Below, piece by piece: positions 53,570 through 63,390 of a DNA stretch of 64,000 bases. The notes under the pieces are model-generated. The model was not told where the DNA came from. It made no database searches and saw nothing but the letters and a program-made list of their open reading frames with translations. The position numbers were made by a program, and so were the translations under genes. The number at the start of each line of letters is the position of its first letter. Position 1 is the stretch's first letter. Origin of the DNA: Flagellimonas abyssi (GTDB lineage Bacteria > Bacteroidota > Bacteroidia > Flavobacteriales > Flavobacteriaceae); the NCBI RefSeq assembly GCF_019457905.1, contig NZ_JAHZSV010000005.1, forward strand, positions 62,001 through 126,000, read 5' to 3'.

Positions 53570-56500
53570 ATGTTTAAAAAATTCATACACAGACCTGTAT
53601 TGGCTATTGTGATTTCGGTCATAATTGTATTTACGGGACTGTTGGCCATAAAACAACTGCCCATTTCGCAGTTTCCACAAATCGCGCCGACCACGGTCAA
53701 TATTTTTATTGCTTACCCAGGTTCAAGTGCCGATGTGTTGGTGAAATCAACCCTTATTCCTTTGGAAACCTCAATAAACGGGGTACAGGGTATGCGCTAT
53801 ATCGCTTCCGATGCCACCAGTGCTGGTGAAGGAACGTTGCGTGTCATTTTCGAACCGGGGACCGACCCCAACCAAGCTGTTGTTCGGGTCAAGACACGTG
53901 TAGACCAAGTAATGCCGTTATTGCCCGAACTAGTACAACGCGAAGGGGTTATCATTACCCCCGTACAGCCGAGTATGTTGATGTACGTTAACCTGTACAG
54001 CGATGCCAAGAACAATGATGAAAAGTTTCTCTACAATTACGCATACACCAAGATAATTCCCGAAATACAAAGAATCAATGGTATCGCAAGTGCCCAAATT
54101 TTGGGTAGCCGCAAATTTGCAATGCGTGTTTGGTTAAAACCAGACCGCATGCGAGCCTATGATGTATCCGCCGAGGAAATCCTAACCGCAATGGAGGAAC
54201 AGAGTATTTTGGCTCGTCCCGGACGTGTTGGGCGTAGCTCCGGAAAAAGGGCGCAATCGCTGGAATATGTACTGGTCTATCAGGATAGGTACAACGAACC
54301 CGAGCAGTACAAGGACATCATTATTAAGGCGAATGGTGAAGGTGAACTATTAAAACTAGGAGATGTTGCCGATGTGGAACTTGGAAGTGAGTTCTTTGAT
54401 ATTTATTCCAACTTGGATGGAGACCCGTCCGCTTCAATAGTCCTAAAACAAACATTTGGCAGTAACGGTAGCGATGTAATTGATGCTGTAAAGGAAAAGC
54501 TTGTAGAGCTTGAGGAGGAAATGCCACCGGGAATCGATTATAAAATTAGTTATGACGTTTCCAACTTTCTGGATGCTTCCATTGAGCAGGTTTTACATAC
54601 GTTACGGGATGCCTTTATTCTAGTAGCGGTAGTAGTGTTCCTCTTCTTGGGCGATTGGCGTTCCACTTTGATTCCTATCATTGCCGTGCCCGTATCCCTT
54701 ATAGGTGCATTCTTTGTGATGCAGCTCTTTGGGCTGTCCATTAACCTGATTACACTATTTGCGCTGGTTCTGGCCATTGGTATTGTGGTGGATGACGCCA
54801 TTGTTGTGGTGGAAGCCGTCCATATGAAGATGGAAAAGGAGAATCTGACACCTTACAAGGCCTCTTATGAAGTGTTGGGGGAAATAGGTGGCGCTATTAT
54901 CGCCATTACCATGGTGATGGTGTCCGTATTTATTCCCATTTCATTTATGACAGGACCTGTCGGTGTATTTTATAGACAGTTTTCCATTACCATGGCGGGG
55001 TCGATTATTATTTCGGCCGTAGTTGCACTTACCTTAACACCGGTTCTCTGTGCTATGATGCTGAAGAACAATCACGGTAAACCAAGAAAAAAATCACCCA
55101 TTAACCGATTTATAGATTGGTTTAATAGAAGGTTCGAGAAACTCACAGGAAGATACATCAACATATTGAGCAAGATTGTGAACCGAAGGGTCGTGACCTT
55201 TGGGGTATTGATAGCCTTTTGTGCAGGTATTTTCTTTACCAATCAAACCCTTCCCGCAGGATTTATCCCCAATGAAGATCAGGGGATGATCTATGCGATT
55301 ATCCAGACACCTCCGGGTGCCACTTTGGAAAGAACGAACGAGGTTGCCAGAAAGCTTCAGGCTATCTGTGAGGAGACCGAAGGCGTGGAATCCGTTTCTT
55401 CGTTGGCTGGTTACGAAATCATGACCGAAGGTCGGGGTTCCAACGCCGGTACCTGTTTGATCAACCTTAAGCCATGGTCGCAACGAGAACATTCCGTTCA
55501 CGAGATTATGGAAGAGCTGGAGGAAGAAACCAAGGACCTCGGGGCGGTTATCGAATACTTTGAGCCCCCAGCGGTGCCCGGGTTTGGGTCTTCAGGAGGT
55601 TTTTCCATGCGTTTATTGGATAAAACGGACGGAACCGACTATCATGAGTTTGAGCGAATCAACAACGATTTTATGGATGCCTTGCGAGAACGTGAAGAGT
55701 TGAAGGGATTGTTCACCTTCTACGCGGCCAATTATCCACAGTACGAGCTCAAAATCAATAATAAGGCCGCCATGCAGAAAGGGGTATCCATTGGAAAAGC
55801 CATGGAAAACCTGAACATCCTTATCGGAAGTACCTATGAACAAGGCTTTATCCGTTTCGGTAGGTTTTTCAAAGTGTATACCCAAGCAGCCCCAGAATAT
55901 CGGGCTCTTCCTTCTGATTTGGAAAAGCTTTTTGTGAAAAACGAGGAAGGGGAAATGGTGCCGTATTCGGCCTTTATGAGCATGGAAAAAAGATTGGGCC
56001 CAAATGAGATTACCAGATACAACCTCTACAACTCAGCAGCCATTCGCGGTTTGCCGGCTGCCGGATATACAAGTGGGGACGCCATTAAGGCCATTGAAGA
56101 GGTCGCAGAGCAAACCTTGCCAAGAGGGTACGATATCGCTTGGGAGGGACTATCCTATGACGAAGCACAGCGCGGAAATGAATCACTTTACATTTTTATA
56201 GTCGTACTCATCTTCGTGTACCTCGTTTTGGCCGCGCAGTACGAAAGTTTCTTGTTGCCCTTGGCAGTTATCCTGTCGCTGCCCGTTGGTATTTTTGGCT
56301 CCTTTTTCCTCTTGAAGGCGATGGGGCTGGCCAATGATGTATATGCGCAGATCGGTATTATCATGCTGGTGGGATTGTTGGGTAAAAATGCCGTATTGAT
56401 CGTGGAATTTGCAGTGCAAAAACGTCGCGAAGGTTCTACGGTACTCGATGCTGCCATTGAAGGTGCCAGACAGCGTTTCCGTCCCATTTTGATGACATCC

Positions 56501-56842
56501 TTTGCATTTATTGCCGGGTTGATTCCCCTAGTAATCGCAACGGGAGCAGGGGCCATAGGAAATAAGACCATTGGTGGTTCTGCAATGGGAGGTATGATTG
56601 TAGGAACGTTATTTGGGGTTTTATTGATTCCCGGCCTATACTTCATATTTGCAAAAATGGCGGATGGAAAAAGTTTGATCAAGGATCAGCATGATGAACC
56701 AATGTCGGAAGAGTTTTTTCATCGAAACGACACGGTTTTCAAATTGAAGGCCCGTCTGCGCTTGATGAATCAACGTTTGAAAAAAATGACGACTCCAAAA
56801 AATGGAAATAAGAATAAAAAAGGCAACCAAGATGAAGCATAG
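53570..56842 (+). CDS. RND efflux permease, HAE1 family
   Basis: 1090 aa proton-driven inner-membrane pump, AcrB-like, active as a trimer. Twelve membrane segments with two large periplasmic loops. Seen: KQLPISQFPQIAPTTVNI near 24-41, the paired proton-relay aspartates in GIVVDDAIVVVEAVH (near 404-418), the membrane block GDWRSTLIPIIAVPVSLIGAF near 360 and a lysine-rich C-terminus. Substrates are likely hydrophobic drugs, dyes or bile-like compounds; the aspartate pair argues against the metal-pump CusA type. The stop overlaps the outer-membrane gene start. Confidence 0.92.
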   Translation: MFKKFIHRPVLAIVISVIIVFTGLLAIKQLPISQFPQIAPTTVNIFIAYPGSSADVLVKSTLIPLETSINGVQGMRYIASDATSAGEGTLRVIFEPGTDPNQAVVRVKTRVDQVMPLLPELVQREGVIITPVQPSMLMYVNLYSDAKNNDEKFLYNYAYTKIIPEIQRINGIASAQILGSRKFAMRVWLKPDRMRAYDVSAEEILTAMEEQSILARPGRVGRSSGKRAQSLEYVLVYQDRYNEPEQYKDIIIKANGEGELLKLGDVADVELGSEFFDIYSNLDGDPSASIVLKQTFGSNGSDVIDAVKEKLVELEEEMPPGIDYKISYDVSNFLDASIEQVLHTLRDAFILVAVVVFLFLGDWRSTLIPIIAVPVSLIGAFFVMQLFGLSINLITLFALVLAIGIVVDDAIVVVEAVHMKMEKENLTPYKASYEVLGEIGGAIIAITMVMVSVFIPISFMTGPVGVFYRQFSITMAGSIIISAVVALTLTPVLCAMMLKNNHGKPRKKSPINRFIDWFNRRFEKLTGRYINILSKIVNRRVVTFGVLIAFCAGIFFTNQTLPAGFIPNEDQGMIYAIIQTPPGATLERTNEVARKLQAICEETEGVESVSSLAGYEIMTEGRGSNAGTCLINLKPWSQREHSVHEIMEELEEETKDLGAVIEYFEPPAVPGFGSSGGFSMRLLDKTDGTDYHEFERINNDFMDALREREELKGLFTFYAANYPQYELKINNKAAMQKGVSIGKAMENLNILIGSTYEQGFIRFGRFFKVYTQAAPEYRALPSDLEKLFVKNEEGEMVPYSAFMSMEKRLGPNEITRYNLYNSAAIRGLPAAGYTSGDAIKAIEEVAEQTLPRGYDIAWEGLSYDEAQRGNESLYIFIVVLIFVYLVLAAQYESFLLPLAVILSLPVGIFGSFFLLKAMGLANDVYAQIGIIMLVGLLGKNAVLIVEFAVQKRREGSTVLDAAIEGARQRFRPILMTSFAFIAGLIPLVIATGAGAIGNKTIGGSAMGGMIVGTLFGVLLIPGLYFIFAKMADGKSLIKDQHDEPMSEEFFHRNDTVFKLKARLRLMNQRLKKMTTPKNGNKNKKGNQDEA

Positions 56843-58259
56843 CAAATCACTTTTAGTTGGAATCATAGCCATGGTGGCCCTCTATTCCTGCGTGCCCACT
56901 CGCGAGATAAGGGATGAGAACGTTACGGTCCCAGAGGTATATCAAAATCAATCCTCCGATACCACGAATACCGGTTTGTTGGAATGGAGATCGTTCTTTA
57001 AAGATCCCAACCTGATTGCATTGATAGATTCGGCCTTGGTGAAGAACCAAGAGTTGAACATTATGCTGCAGCAGGTAGATATGGCCCAGAATAGGATTCA
57101 GGCCAAAAAAGGGGAGTATCTGCCTTTTGTCAACCTTCAGGCAGGTGCCGAGGTAGAGAAAGTAGGTGAATATACCCGAAATGGAACTGTGGAAAAAAAC
57201 CTTGAGGTGAAGGAAGACGAAGAGTTTCCCGAGCCCCTGACCAATTATATGGTCGGGGCCTTCGCCACTTGGGAATTGGACGTTTGGAAAAAACTCCGTA
57301 ACGAGAAAAAAGCAGCTATTTACGAATATTTATCCAGCGTAGAGGGCAAGAACTTTATGGTGACCCATCTGGTTGCGGAAATTGCCGACTCCTATTACGA
57401 GTTAATGGCCTTGGACAACCAAATGGCCATTATCGACCAAAACCTGGAGATTCAGCAGAATGCGTTGCGTATGGTGAAACTGCAAAAGCAGGCTGCCCGT
57501 GCCACGGAATTGGCGGTAAAGCGTTTTCAGGCAGAAGTGATGAAAAACCAAAGCCATAAATACGAAATTCAGCAGGAAATTGTAGAGGCAGAGAACCGAT
57601 TGAACTTTTTGTTGGGTCGTACTCCTCAGCATATTCAAAGGGCGTCCGATGGTTTTATCGACACACCCATTGATACCATTTATGCCGGTATACCCTCACA
57701 GTTGCTGCGGAACCGTCCAGATATTCGAAACGCTGAATATGAATTGGCAGCGGCCAAACTGGACACCAAAGCTGCCAAAGCGAATTTTTATCCACAGTTT
57801 ACCATTAAAGCTGGCTTGGGATTAGAAGCTTTCGATACCAAGTATTTGACCACAACCCCGGAATCGGTAATCTATTCGGCCATTGGTGATATGGTCGCAC
57901 CATTGATTAACCGAAATGCGATAAAGGCCCAGTATAAGAATGCTACGGCCCGACAGTTACAAGCGGTCTTCGAATATGAAAAGGCCATTTTGAATGGTTA
58001 TATCGAAGTGGCCAATCAGTTATCAAATATTGATAACTTAAAAAAGAGCTATGAATTAAAAAATGGTCAGGTACAGGCATTGACGGAATCTATAGACTTG
58101 TCAACTCGTTTATTCCAATCCGCAAGGGTTGAATATATCGAAGTACTTCTGGCACAGCGAGAGGCCCTGGAATCCAGAATGGAATTGGTAGAGACCAAAA
58201 AAGACCAGTTGTTGGCCCAGGTAAATATGTACCGCGCCTTGGGCGGCGGCTGGAATTAA
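56832..58259 (+). CDS. TolC/NodT-type outer-membrane efflux lipoprotein
   Basis: 475 aa from the ATG at 56832 (overlapping the pump gene by 11 bases), giving a lipoprotein signal MKHSKSLLVGIIAMVALYSC. Two internally related OEP repeats form the trimeric channel: first about 70-260, second about 280-470, with SQLLRNRPDIRNAEYELAAAK near 292-312 typical of the NodT branch. It completes the tripartite pump. An in-frame ATG ten codons earlier lies inside the pump gene and is less likely. Confidence 0.9.
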   Translation: MKHSKSLLVGIIAMVALYSCVPTREIRDENVTVPEVYQNQSSDTTNTGLLEWRSFFKDPNLIALIDSALVKNQELNIMLQQVDMAQNRIQAKKGEYLPFVNLQAGAEVEKVGEYTRNGTVEKNLEVKEDEEFPEPLTNYMVGAFATWELDVWKKLRNEKKAAIYEYLSSVEGKNFMVTHLVAEIADSYYELMALDNQMAIIDQNLEIQQNALRMVKLQKQAARATELAVKRFQAEVMKNQSHKYEIQQEIVEAENRLNFLLGRTPQHIQRASDGFIDTPIDTIYAGIPSQLLRNRPDIRNAEYELAAAKLDTKAAKANFYPQFTIKAGLGLEAFDTKYLTTTPESVIYSAIGDMVAPLINRNAIKAQYKNATARQLQAVFEYEKAILNGYIEVANQLSNIDNLKKSYELKNGQVQALTESIDLSTRLFQSARVEYIEVLLAQREALESRMELVETKKDQLLAQVNMYRALGGGWN

Positions 58260-58311
58260 GTCCCAAATCGATAGCTTTACCTGCTGTCTTGGCTATTGAT
58301 TTACCCAAAAT

Positions 58312-58343
58312 GAATCCCGGTTTACAATTGTAAACCGGGATTC
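58312..58343. terminator. Bidirectional terminator between convergent genes
   Basis: A 32-base perfect palindrome (gaatcccggtttacaa and its complement) midway between the efflux channel stop and the convergent serine hydrolase stop, flanked by tgatttt on the plus and attttgggt on the minus strand. Confidence 0.75.
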
Positions 58344-58358
58344 TGATTTTATGATGAA

Positions 58359-59456
58359 TTATTTTGTGGCGATATCGCTTAAAGCTTGATAAAGCTCAAA
58401 TAGTACCGGATTTTTAAATTCATTGTTCCAAAGCACAACAATACGGTCGTTGTCAATAAAACGAAGTGCATAGCTGGAAGTTCCGGCCGAAGCTCCACCG
58501 TGACTGACCGTTGCAGCAAACTCATTTCCCATATACGGGAAATCGATCAAGCTAAAACCATAGCCGTATGGACTTTGGTGAGGTCCCCATCCACTTTTTG
58601 CTTCTTCGGGCAGGGAATGGGGCTGAAATGCGAGAGCCCAAGACTGTTTTGAAATCAATTTATCCGTTCCAACGGCCATCATAAATTTATGCAAGTCCTG
58701 CAAGGTGGTTTTTTCCCCACCAGGACCGGTAAAATCAAGCTCCTTTGCCGGTAGCAATGGCTCGCCTGTTTCAAGATAATAAACGGGCATGCTTGGCCCA
58801 TAAATGGGAGCGGACCAATACGTGTCCGACATATGTAGAGGCTTAAAGATTTTTTCCTGTAAAATGACATTGTAATCATCCCCCAAATGAGCCATTACAA
58901 TTTCAGAAAGAAGCACATATCCTGTATTGCTGTATAAAAATGCTGTGCCCGGCTCGAATGCCAAAGCTGTTTTTGCAATTTTTTGCTCCAGAATACTCCT
59001 TTGGCTTTTTTGGTCGTGCTCCGCTTTCGCTCTTTCCTCATAAACTTGACTCGAGAACCCGGAACGGTGGCTCAATAGATCGTGGATGGTGATTTTATCG
59101 GCCATTTTATGCTTGAACCATGGAAGGTGTTTGGATATGGGGTCTCCCAAAAGGACTTTTTCTTCTTCTAGCAGTTGTAAGATCAATACAGCCGTAAACA
59201 TTTTGCCCACGCTTGCATCCCAGAATCGCATTTTAGGGGAGTTGGGAATGTTCAGGCTACGGTCGGCAAGTCCGAACGCTCCTTCATAAATTATGTTTTC
59301 TCCCTCGGCAACCAACAGGGCACCGTGGGTTTTTCCTTCATCAAAAAGTTGTTTGGCAAAGGCCTCGATTTTGGGCGCATCCTCTTTGGTAAGTTGACCA
59401 AAGCTTACGGACACGATAAAAAAACAATAAACACATATAAAATAGTTGACCCTCAT
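58359..59456 (-). CDS. Exported serine hydrolase (beta-lactamase-like)
   Basis: 365 aa with signal peptide MRVNYFICVYCFFIVSVSFG. Seen: SxxK box ASVGKMFTA near 82-90, YSNTGYVLL near 175-183 and HGGASAGTS near 323-331, the three conserved motifs of class C-type serine hydrolases. Related to but clearly different from the hydrolase at 44550. Last gene of the leftward cluster 63379-58359, 17 bases after an amidohydrolase. Substrate unknown; an ester or amide released by the neighbouring enzymes is an option. Confidence 0.85.
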   Translation of the reverse strand: MRVNYFICVYCFFIVSVSFGQLTKEDAPKIEAFAKQLFDEGKTHGALLVAEGENIIYEGAFGLADRSLNIPNSPKMRFWDASVGKMFTAVLILQLLEEEKVLLGDPISKHLPWFKHKMADKITIHDLLSHRSGFSSQVYEERAKAEHDQKSQRSILEQKIAKTALAFEPGTAFLYSNTGYVLLSEIVMAHLGDDYNVILQEKIFKPLHMSDTYWSAPIYGPSMPVYYLETGEPLLPAKELDFTGPGGEKTTLQDLHKFMMAVGTDKLISKQSWALAFQPHSLPEEAKSGWGPHQSPYGYGFSLIDFPYMGNEFAATVSHGGASAGTSSYALRFIDNDRIVVLWNNEFKNPVLFELYQALSDIATK

Positions 59457-59473
59457 CTATCAAATTTTATGTT

Positions 59474-60394
59474 TTATGGGTTCTTATGATTGTCAATTTG
59501 CGTTTGGGACAGTCCCAAAAACTCAGCGGCATTGTCATAAAAAATGTCCTCTTTTTGTTCCAGTGTCAGAAATTCTGCCGAATTGATGGCGTCCACCGCA
59601 ATATCGATGGTCTCAGGCCATACCATTTGGTCGGTGCCAAACATGATTCTGTTACCGAAACCTGAATCCACCAAACCTTTAATGAAGTTATGGAATTCCG
59701 CTTTGGGCAATACCCAGTCAATCGCGGCCACATCCAAATACAATTGCGGATGCATGTACAGCATAGCTTTCATATCCTCTAAATAAGGCCATCCCCCGTG
59801 CATTACATAAACCTTTAGGTTTGGATGGGCGACCAATACGTCCTCCAACTGTTTTGGGTTGGCATTTTTTACCCTGATTTCACTCATTCCCAAATGGTAA
59901 AGTCCACCAGGTGGCCCTCCTGGCATAATATGGAAGCCCACGGGTAGATTGGCTTTTTCGGCTAAATCGAACAATGGTTCTAGTGAGGCATCATCTGCGG
60001 TAACACCGCCGTAAAACGGATTTAGTTCACCAATGGCAACCAATTCTCCTTTTTCGGCCATCGTTTTCAACTGTTCAAGGGGCATATTTCGTCCGCTTAC
60101 CAATATGCGTTCAGGATTGTCGGCTTTCCATAATTGACCATCGGAGGTGAGTGCCAACACAATGTTGTGCTCATCCATTTTTTTAAAGGTTTCGATTTTT
60201 AGCTGCTCGGGTGTTTTTACGCCTTTGTACATTTCATTTTTCAATGGATTTGGATGGTCCATACCGAACATCATGCTGCCCAGTTCCTGATTGTAGGCGT
60301 GCAGGTGCATATCTATTATGGGGCCTATGTATTTTTGGGAGTGCAGGGTTCCCCAAAAGGAGAATAGTACCAACCCGATTAAAATTTTCTTCAT
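59474..60394 (-). CDS. Exported amidohydrolase (PF04909 type), copy 2
   Basis: 306 aa with signal peptide MKKILIGLVLFSFWGTLHSQ. TIM-barrel metal hydrolase: metal motif PIIDMHLHAY near 25-34, GELNPFYGG near 122-130, VMHGGWPYLEDM near 197-208 and catalytic acid region FGTDQMVWPE near 251-260. Its last part, EFLTLEQKEDIFYDNAAEFLGL, matches the end of the paralogue at 61824. It starts with a 4-base ATGA overlap with the AraC gene. Hydrolase or decarboxylase; substrate unknown. Confidence 0.83.
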   Translation of the reverse strand: MKKILIGLVLFSFWGTLHSQKYIGPIIDMHLHAYNQELGSMMFGMDHPNPLKNEMYKGVKTPEQLKIETFKKMDEHNIVLALTSDGQLWKADNPERILVSGRNMPLEQLKTMAEKGELVAIGELNPFYGGVTADDASLEPLFDLAEKANLPVGFHIMPGGPPGGLYHLGMSEIRVKNANPKQLEDVLVAHPNLKVYVMHGGWPYLEDMKAMLYMHPQLYLDVAAIDWVLPKAEFHNFIKGLVDSGFGNRIMFGTDQMVWPETIDIAVDAINSAEFLTLEQKEDIFYDNAAEFLGLSQTQIDNHKNP

Positions 60395-61239
60395 GATTTG
60401 ATGTACTGGTCGTTGAGTGCAACCAAGGTATCCGATTCAGAAATTCTGTAATTGTAAAAATCCGAACTCTTTGATTTGAACCGTAAGAACTCGGAAGGGG
60501 AGATTCCTCCAAATTCCCTAAAATCTTTAATGAAATGTGCCTGGTCAAAATAACCGCATGCATAGGAAATCTCGGTCAAAGAGCTATTCGAATCGCTTGA
60601 AAGCAATTGAGCGGCCTTGTTGAAGCGAATGATCTTTCGGTAGTATGCAGGACTCATTCCAATATGTTTTTTGAACAACTTTTGCAGTCCTCGATTTGAA
60701 ATGCAAAGGGACTGGCTCAACGTATCAATAGAGATCGAGTTTTCGGAATTCAAAAGTTGCAGTGCACAGGGGAGCCTGGGATCAATTTCTGGAAATCCCA
60801 TTTTTTTGCTGATGAATATTTCCAGTAAGGAAAACTTCTCTCCGATGGATTTACATTCTCGAAGTTGGTTGGCGATTTGCTCGATCTCGCTAGCAGGAAA
60901 AATGATATCCAACTCGCTCAACGTGTCCAGTAACTCGAAAGCAGGTATTTTTTTTAAATAGGAAAGCCCGTAACTACTAAATTGAATGGTCATGAACTTC
61001 ATTCCAGCATAAGGTTTAAAGAACACGGTGGAGCTGCAGGAGGTATAAATGGAATGGGCCGATGAGGTTTTGTTGACCAGTATCTCCTCATCCAAAGAAA
61101 ACAAAATATTGGTGGTCGCATTCGGAAATATGGCTGTTCTACCCTCTAAGATATCCTCTTGGGTCAACTCCACATAGGTCATAAACTTTACGACCTGTAA
61201 AAGTGTTGGATTTTTAGGTATGTGGAGTTGTTGAATCAT
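60391..61239 (-). CDS. AraC-family transcriptional regulator inside the hydrolase cluster
   Basis: 282 aa. N-terminal domain with LQVVKFMTYVELTQEDILEGR near 15-35 resembles the DUF6597 sensor found in many Bacteroidota AraC proteins. C-terminal helix-turn-helix pair: ISIDTLSQSLCISNRGLQKLFKK near 172-194 and LTEISYACGYFDQAHFIKDFREF near 224-246. The stop overlaps the next start and the DUF4440 gene upstream is 12 bases away, so it is part of the operon it probably controls. Confidence 0.85.
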   Translation of the reverse strand: MIQQLHIPKNPTLLQVVKFMTYVELTQEDILEGRTAIFPNATTNILFSLDEEILVNKTSSAHSIYTSCSSTVFFKPYAGMKFMTIQFSSYGLSYLKKIPAFELLDTLSELDIIFPASEIEQIANQLRECKSIGEKFSLLEIFISKKMGFPEIDPRLPCALQLLNSENSISIDTLSQSLCISNRGLQKLFKKHIGMSPAYYRKIIRFNKAAQLLSSDSNSSLTEISYACGYFDQAHFIKDFREFGGISPSEFLRFKSKSSDFYNYRISESDTLVALNDQYIKS

Positions 61240-61251
61240 TTTGGAGCCTAC

Positions 61252-61782
61252 TTATTCTACCATAGTTGAGTCTGGAGTTTGGCCTGGCAACGGCAATTCG
61301 GTAACGGGAGCATCCCAGACCACTTTCCAATCTCCATCCATTTTTTCCCAGAGCACCATATAGTTGCCTTTATCTTCCATAGCTGGAATCGGCGAGTTTT
61401 CATTTGGTGTAAATATCATGGTGTATTTGCCGTATTCCGTCGCCAAATCACCACTGGCCTTCACTTCTTGCGTATTAAGGTCGAATTCCCATGTTCCAAA
61501 TTGAATGTTCTGTTTCCAAGCGGCTTTATAGTTCTCGACCCCGATAACAGCAGGTTGGTTGGGCATAAACTGGATACTGTTGTCGGCGAAATGTACGGCT
61601 GCGGAGTCGATCATGCCCGAAGCATAAAATCCTTCGATTTTTTCATTCTTTTCTTCAATAATTTTTTGAATTTCAGCGGAATATGCTTCTCCTGACATCG
61701 GTTTAGGGGTGGGTTGCTCACAACTGGTGGCAAAAACAATAATCAGTAATGTTGCGATGCCAAATATGAATTGATGTTTCAT
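61252..61782 (-). CDS. DUF4440/SnoaL-like lipoprotein, copy 1
   Basis: 176 aa with lipoprotein signal MKHQFIFGIATLLIIVFATSC. The mature part is a small cone-shaped SnoaL/NTF2-like fold of about 120 residues (IIEEKNEKIEGFYASGMIDSAAVHFADNSIQFMPNQPAVIG), a fold that binds or isomerises small molecules. A second copy at 62891 differs in detail. Sits between the two amidohydrolase paralogues. Confidence 0.78.
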   Translation of the reverse strand: MKHQFIFGIATLLIIVFATSCEQPTPKPMSGEAYSAEIQKIIEEKNEKIEGFYASGMIDSAAVHFADNSIQFMPNQPAVIGVENYKAAWKQNIQFGTWEFDLNTQEVKASGDLATEYGKYTMIFTPNENSPIPAMEDKGNYMVLWEKMDGDWKVVWDAPVTELPLPGQTPDSTMVE

Positions 61783-61823
61783 AATAATATAGTTAATGGG
61801 TTATTTGAAAAGTTAGCATTGTT

Positions 61824-62858
61824 TTAATCATGGGGCAGCCTTAAAAATCTGGCTGCGTTATTATAAAAGATATCTGCTTTCTGTTCGTAGGTCAAAAAAT
61901 CAGCATCATTTATGATGGCGATGGATTCGTCTATCAGTTCTGGCCAAATAATCATATCCGAACCGAACATGATCCGCTTGCCAAAGCCCGCATCAACCAT
62001 TTTTTTCAAGTGGCTCTGGTACAAATATTCACGGGGATAGCACCATTGGATACCTCCCAAATCCACATAAAGCTGCGGATAGTGGTACATCATCGCAATG
62101 AGTTCATCAATGAACGGCTCCCCATAATGTGCAATGGATATCCGCATCTTAGGATATTTTTTCAGCACTTCTTCCAGTAGTAATGGGTTGGAATGGGCGA
62201 CTTGGTATTCTGGATTTAAAAATAAAGGCGTCCCTGGAAGACCACTCCCCATGTGAAGCAAAACAGGAACATCCATTTCTTCTGCCAAGGCATAATAAGG
62301 GAACATTTTTGGGTCGTTGGGTGCAATCCCAACATATTGATTGCTTATTTCGCCCAATACTTTCAGTCCTTCAGTTTCTATCAACGATTGCAAGCTGTCC
62401 ACAGGAATACTGTCCCGGTTTATTCGAAATTGGATTCCTCGGATAAACTTATCGGGAAAATGACTTATCAATTTTTTGGTTGCGGGAAGGCTACCGCTTG
62501 TTATAGCCGTAATATTATATTTTTCTACCTGATTGCTCAGCCTTTCCACATACTCTTCGTAGGTAACGGGAGACCAATAGGGGTTTTCGCAATCGGGATT
62601 TGCTGCTTTGCCCCAAAAGACATCCCCAAAATCATTCTGTGGGTCAAAATGTTGCACAATGGTGGATAGGGGAGTGCACATCGCCATGGGTTCCGGCGAG
62701 AGTTCGTTTTCCTCCAATGCGTGGAGGTGCATATCGATTATGGGTCCTTGATAGGCCCTTTTCTGGTTTGGCTCGCTTTTTTCTTTTGTACTGGGGGAAC
62801 ATCCTAAGAGACAAATACAAATTGCAAGGAACACATTGTTCTTTACAGATGGTTTCAT
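61824..62858 (-). CDS. Exported amidohydrolase (PF04909 type), copy 1
   Basis: 344 aa from the ATG at 62858 (MKPSVKNNVFLAICICLLGC gives a lipoprotein signal); a longer frame from 62936 overlaps the DUF4440 gene and is rejected. Same fold and motifs as the gene at 59474: PIIDMHLHALEENE, then FGSDMIIWPE and FLTYEQKADIFYNNAARFLRL. The two differ most in the region between metal motifs, suggesting different substrates. Confidence 0.83.
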   Translation of the reverse strand: MKPSVKNNVFLAICICLLGCSPSTKEKSEPNQKRAYQGPIIDMHLHALEENELSPEPMAMCTPLSTIVQHFDPQNDFGDVFWGKAANPDCENPYWSPVTYEEYVERLSNQVEKYNITAITSGSLPATKKLISHFPDKFIRGIQFRINRDSIPVDSLQSLIETEGLKVLGEISNQYVGIAPNDPKMFPYYALAEEMDVPVLLHMGSGLPGTPLFLNPEYQVAHSNPLLLEEVLKKYPKMRISIAHYGEPFIDELIAMMYHYPQLYVDLGGIQWCYPREYLYQSHLKKMVDAGFGKRIMFGSDMIIWPELIDESIAIINDADFLTYEQKADIFYNNAARFLRLPHD

Positions 62859-62890
62859 TGTCGGAATGTTTACTGTTATAGGTTTGAAAA

Positions 62891-63379
62891 TCAATCTATT
62901 ACCAACGACGATGCAAGTTCCCTGTGCAACTTCCATTCGCCGTCTTTGGTCTTTTTCATAATGACCATAAAGGTATCCTCCATTTTATGGACAGTTCCGC
63001 TTTCATCGGTATAGTACACGGAACTTATCCCGAAATCGTAAGCCATGGTATCGGACAGTATCACGGTTTCCTTGGGGTTCATTTTTATGCTGTCATAACG
63101 GAATTTGTTTCCGTGTTGCTCTCTCAATTTTCTATAGGCAATCCAATCTTCACTGCCAGGACCGATAGAAATCATATCCTCTGTGGTAAACTTTCCCAGA
63201 TCTTCGTAACGTCTTTCCTTCACTGTCTGTTCGAAGGATTTTCGCACCTGTTCAATTTTTGCCAATTCGGCTTCCACATCAATTTCATTGGTCTGTACAG
63301 GCTTCACGACCACCTTGTCCTGTTTTTCTCCGCAGGATATCAAGGCCAAAACTAAAAGAAGGATCACTGCGTTTTTCAT
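62891..63379 (-). CDS. DUF4440/SnoaL-like lipoprotein, copy 2
   Basis: 162 aa. Lipoprotein signal MKNAVILLLVLALISC. SnoaL-type fold with IEQVRKSFEQTVKERRYEDLGKFTTEDMISIGP near 40-72 and DTFMVIMKKTKDGEWKLHRELAS near 134-156. It sits 32 bases before the amidohydrolase at 61824 and 11 bases after the S9 peptidase, in the same direction. Confidence 0.78.
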   Translation of the reverse strand: MKNAVILLLVLALISCGEKQDKVVVKPVQTNEIDVEAELAKIEQVRKSFEQTVKERRYEDLGKFTTEDMISIGPGSEDWIAYRKLREQHGNKFRYDSIKMNPKETVILSDTMAYDFGISSVYYTDESGTVHKMEDTFMVIMKKTKDGEWKLHRELASSLVID

Positions 63380-63390
63380 CCTTTTTGGTT

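Noticed and set aside
53570..56842. Heavy-metal RND pump (CusA type)
   Set aside because: The paired aspartates and loop sequences fit the HAE1 drug-pump class.
62859..62936. Earlier start of the amidohydrolase
   Set aside because: It overlaps the DUF4440 gene and hides the lipoprotein signal that begins at 62858.
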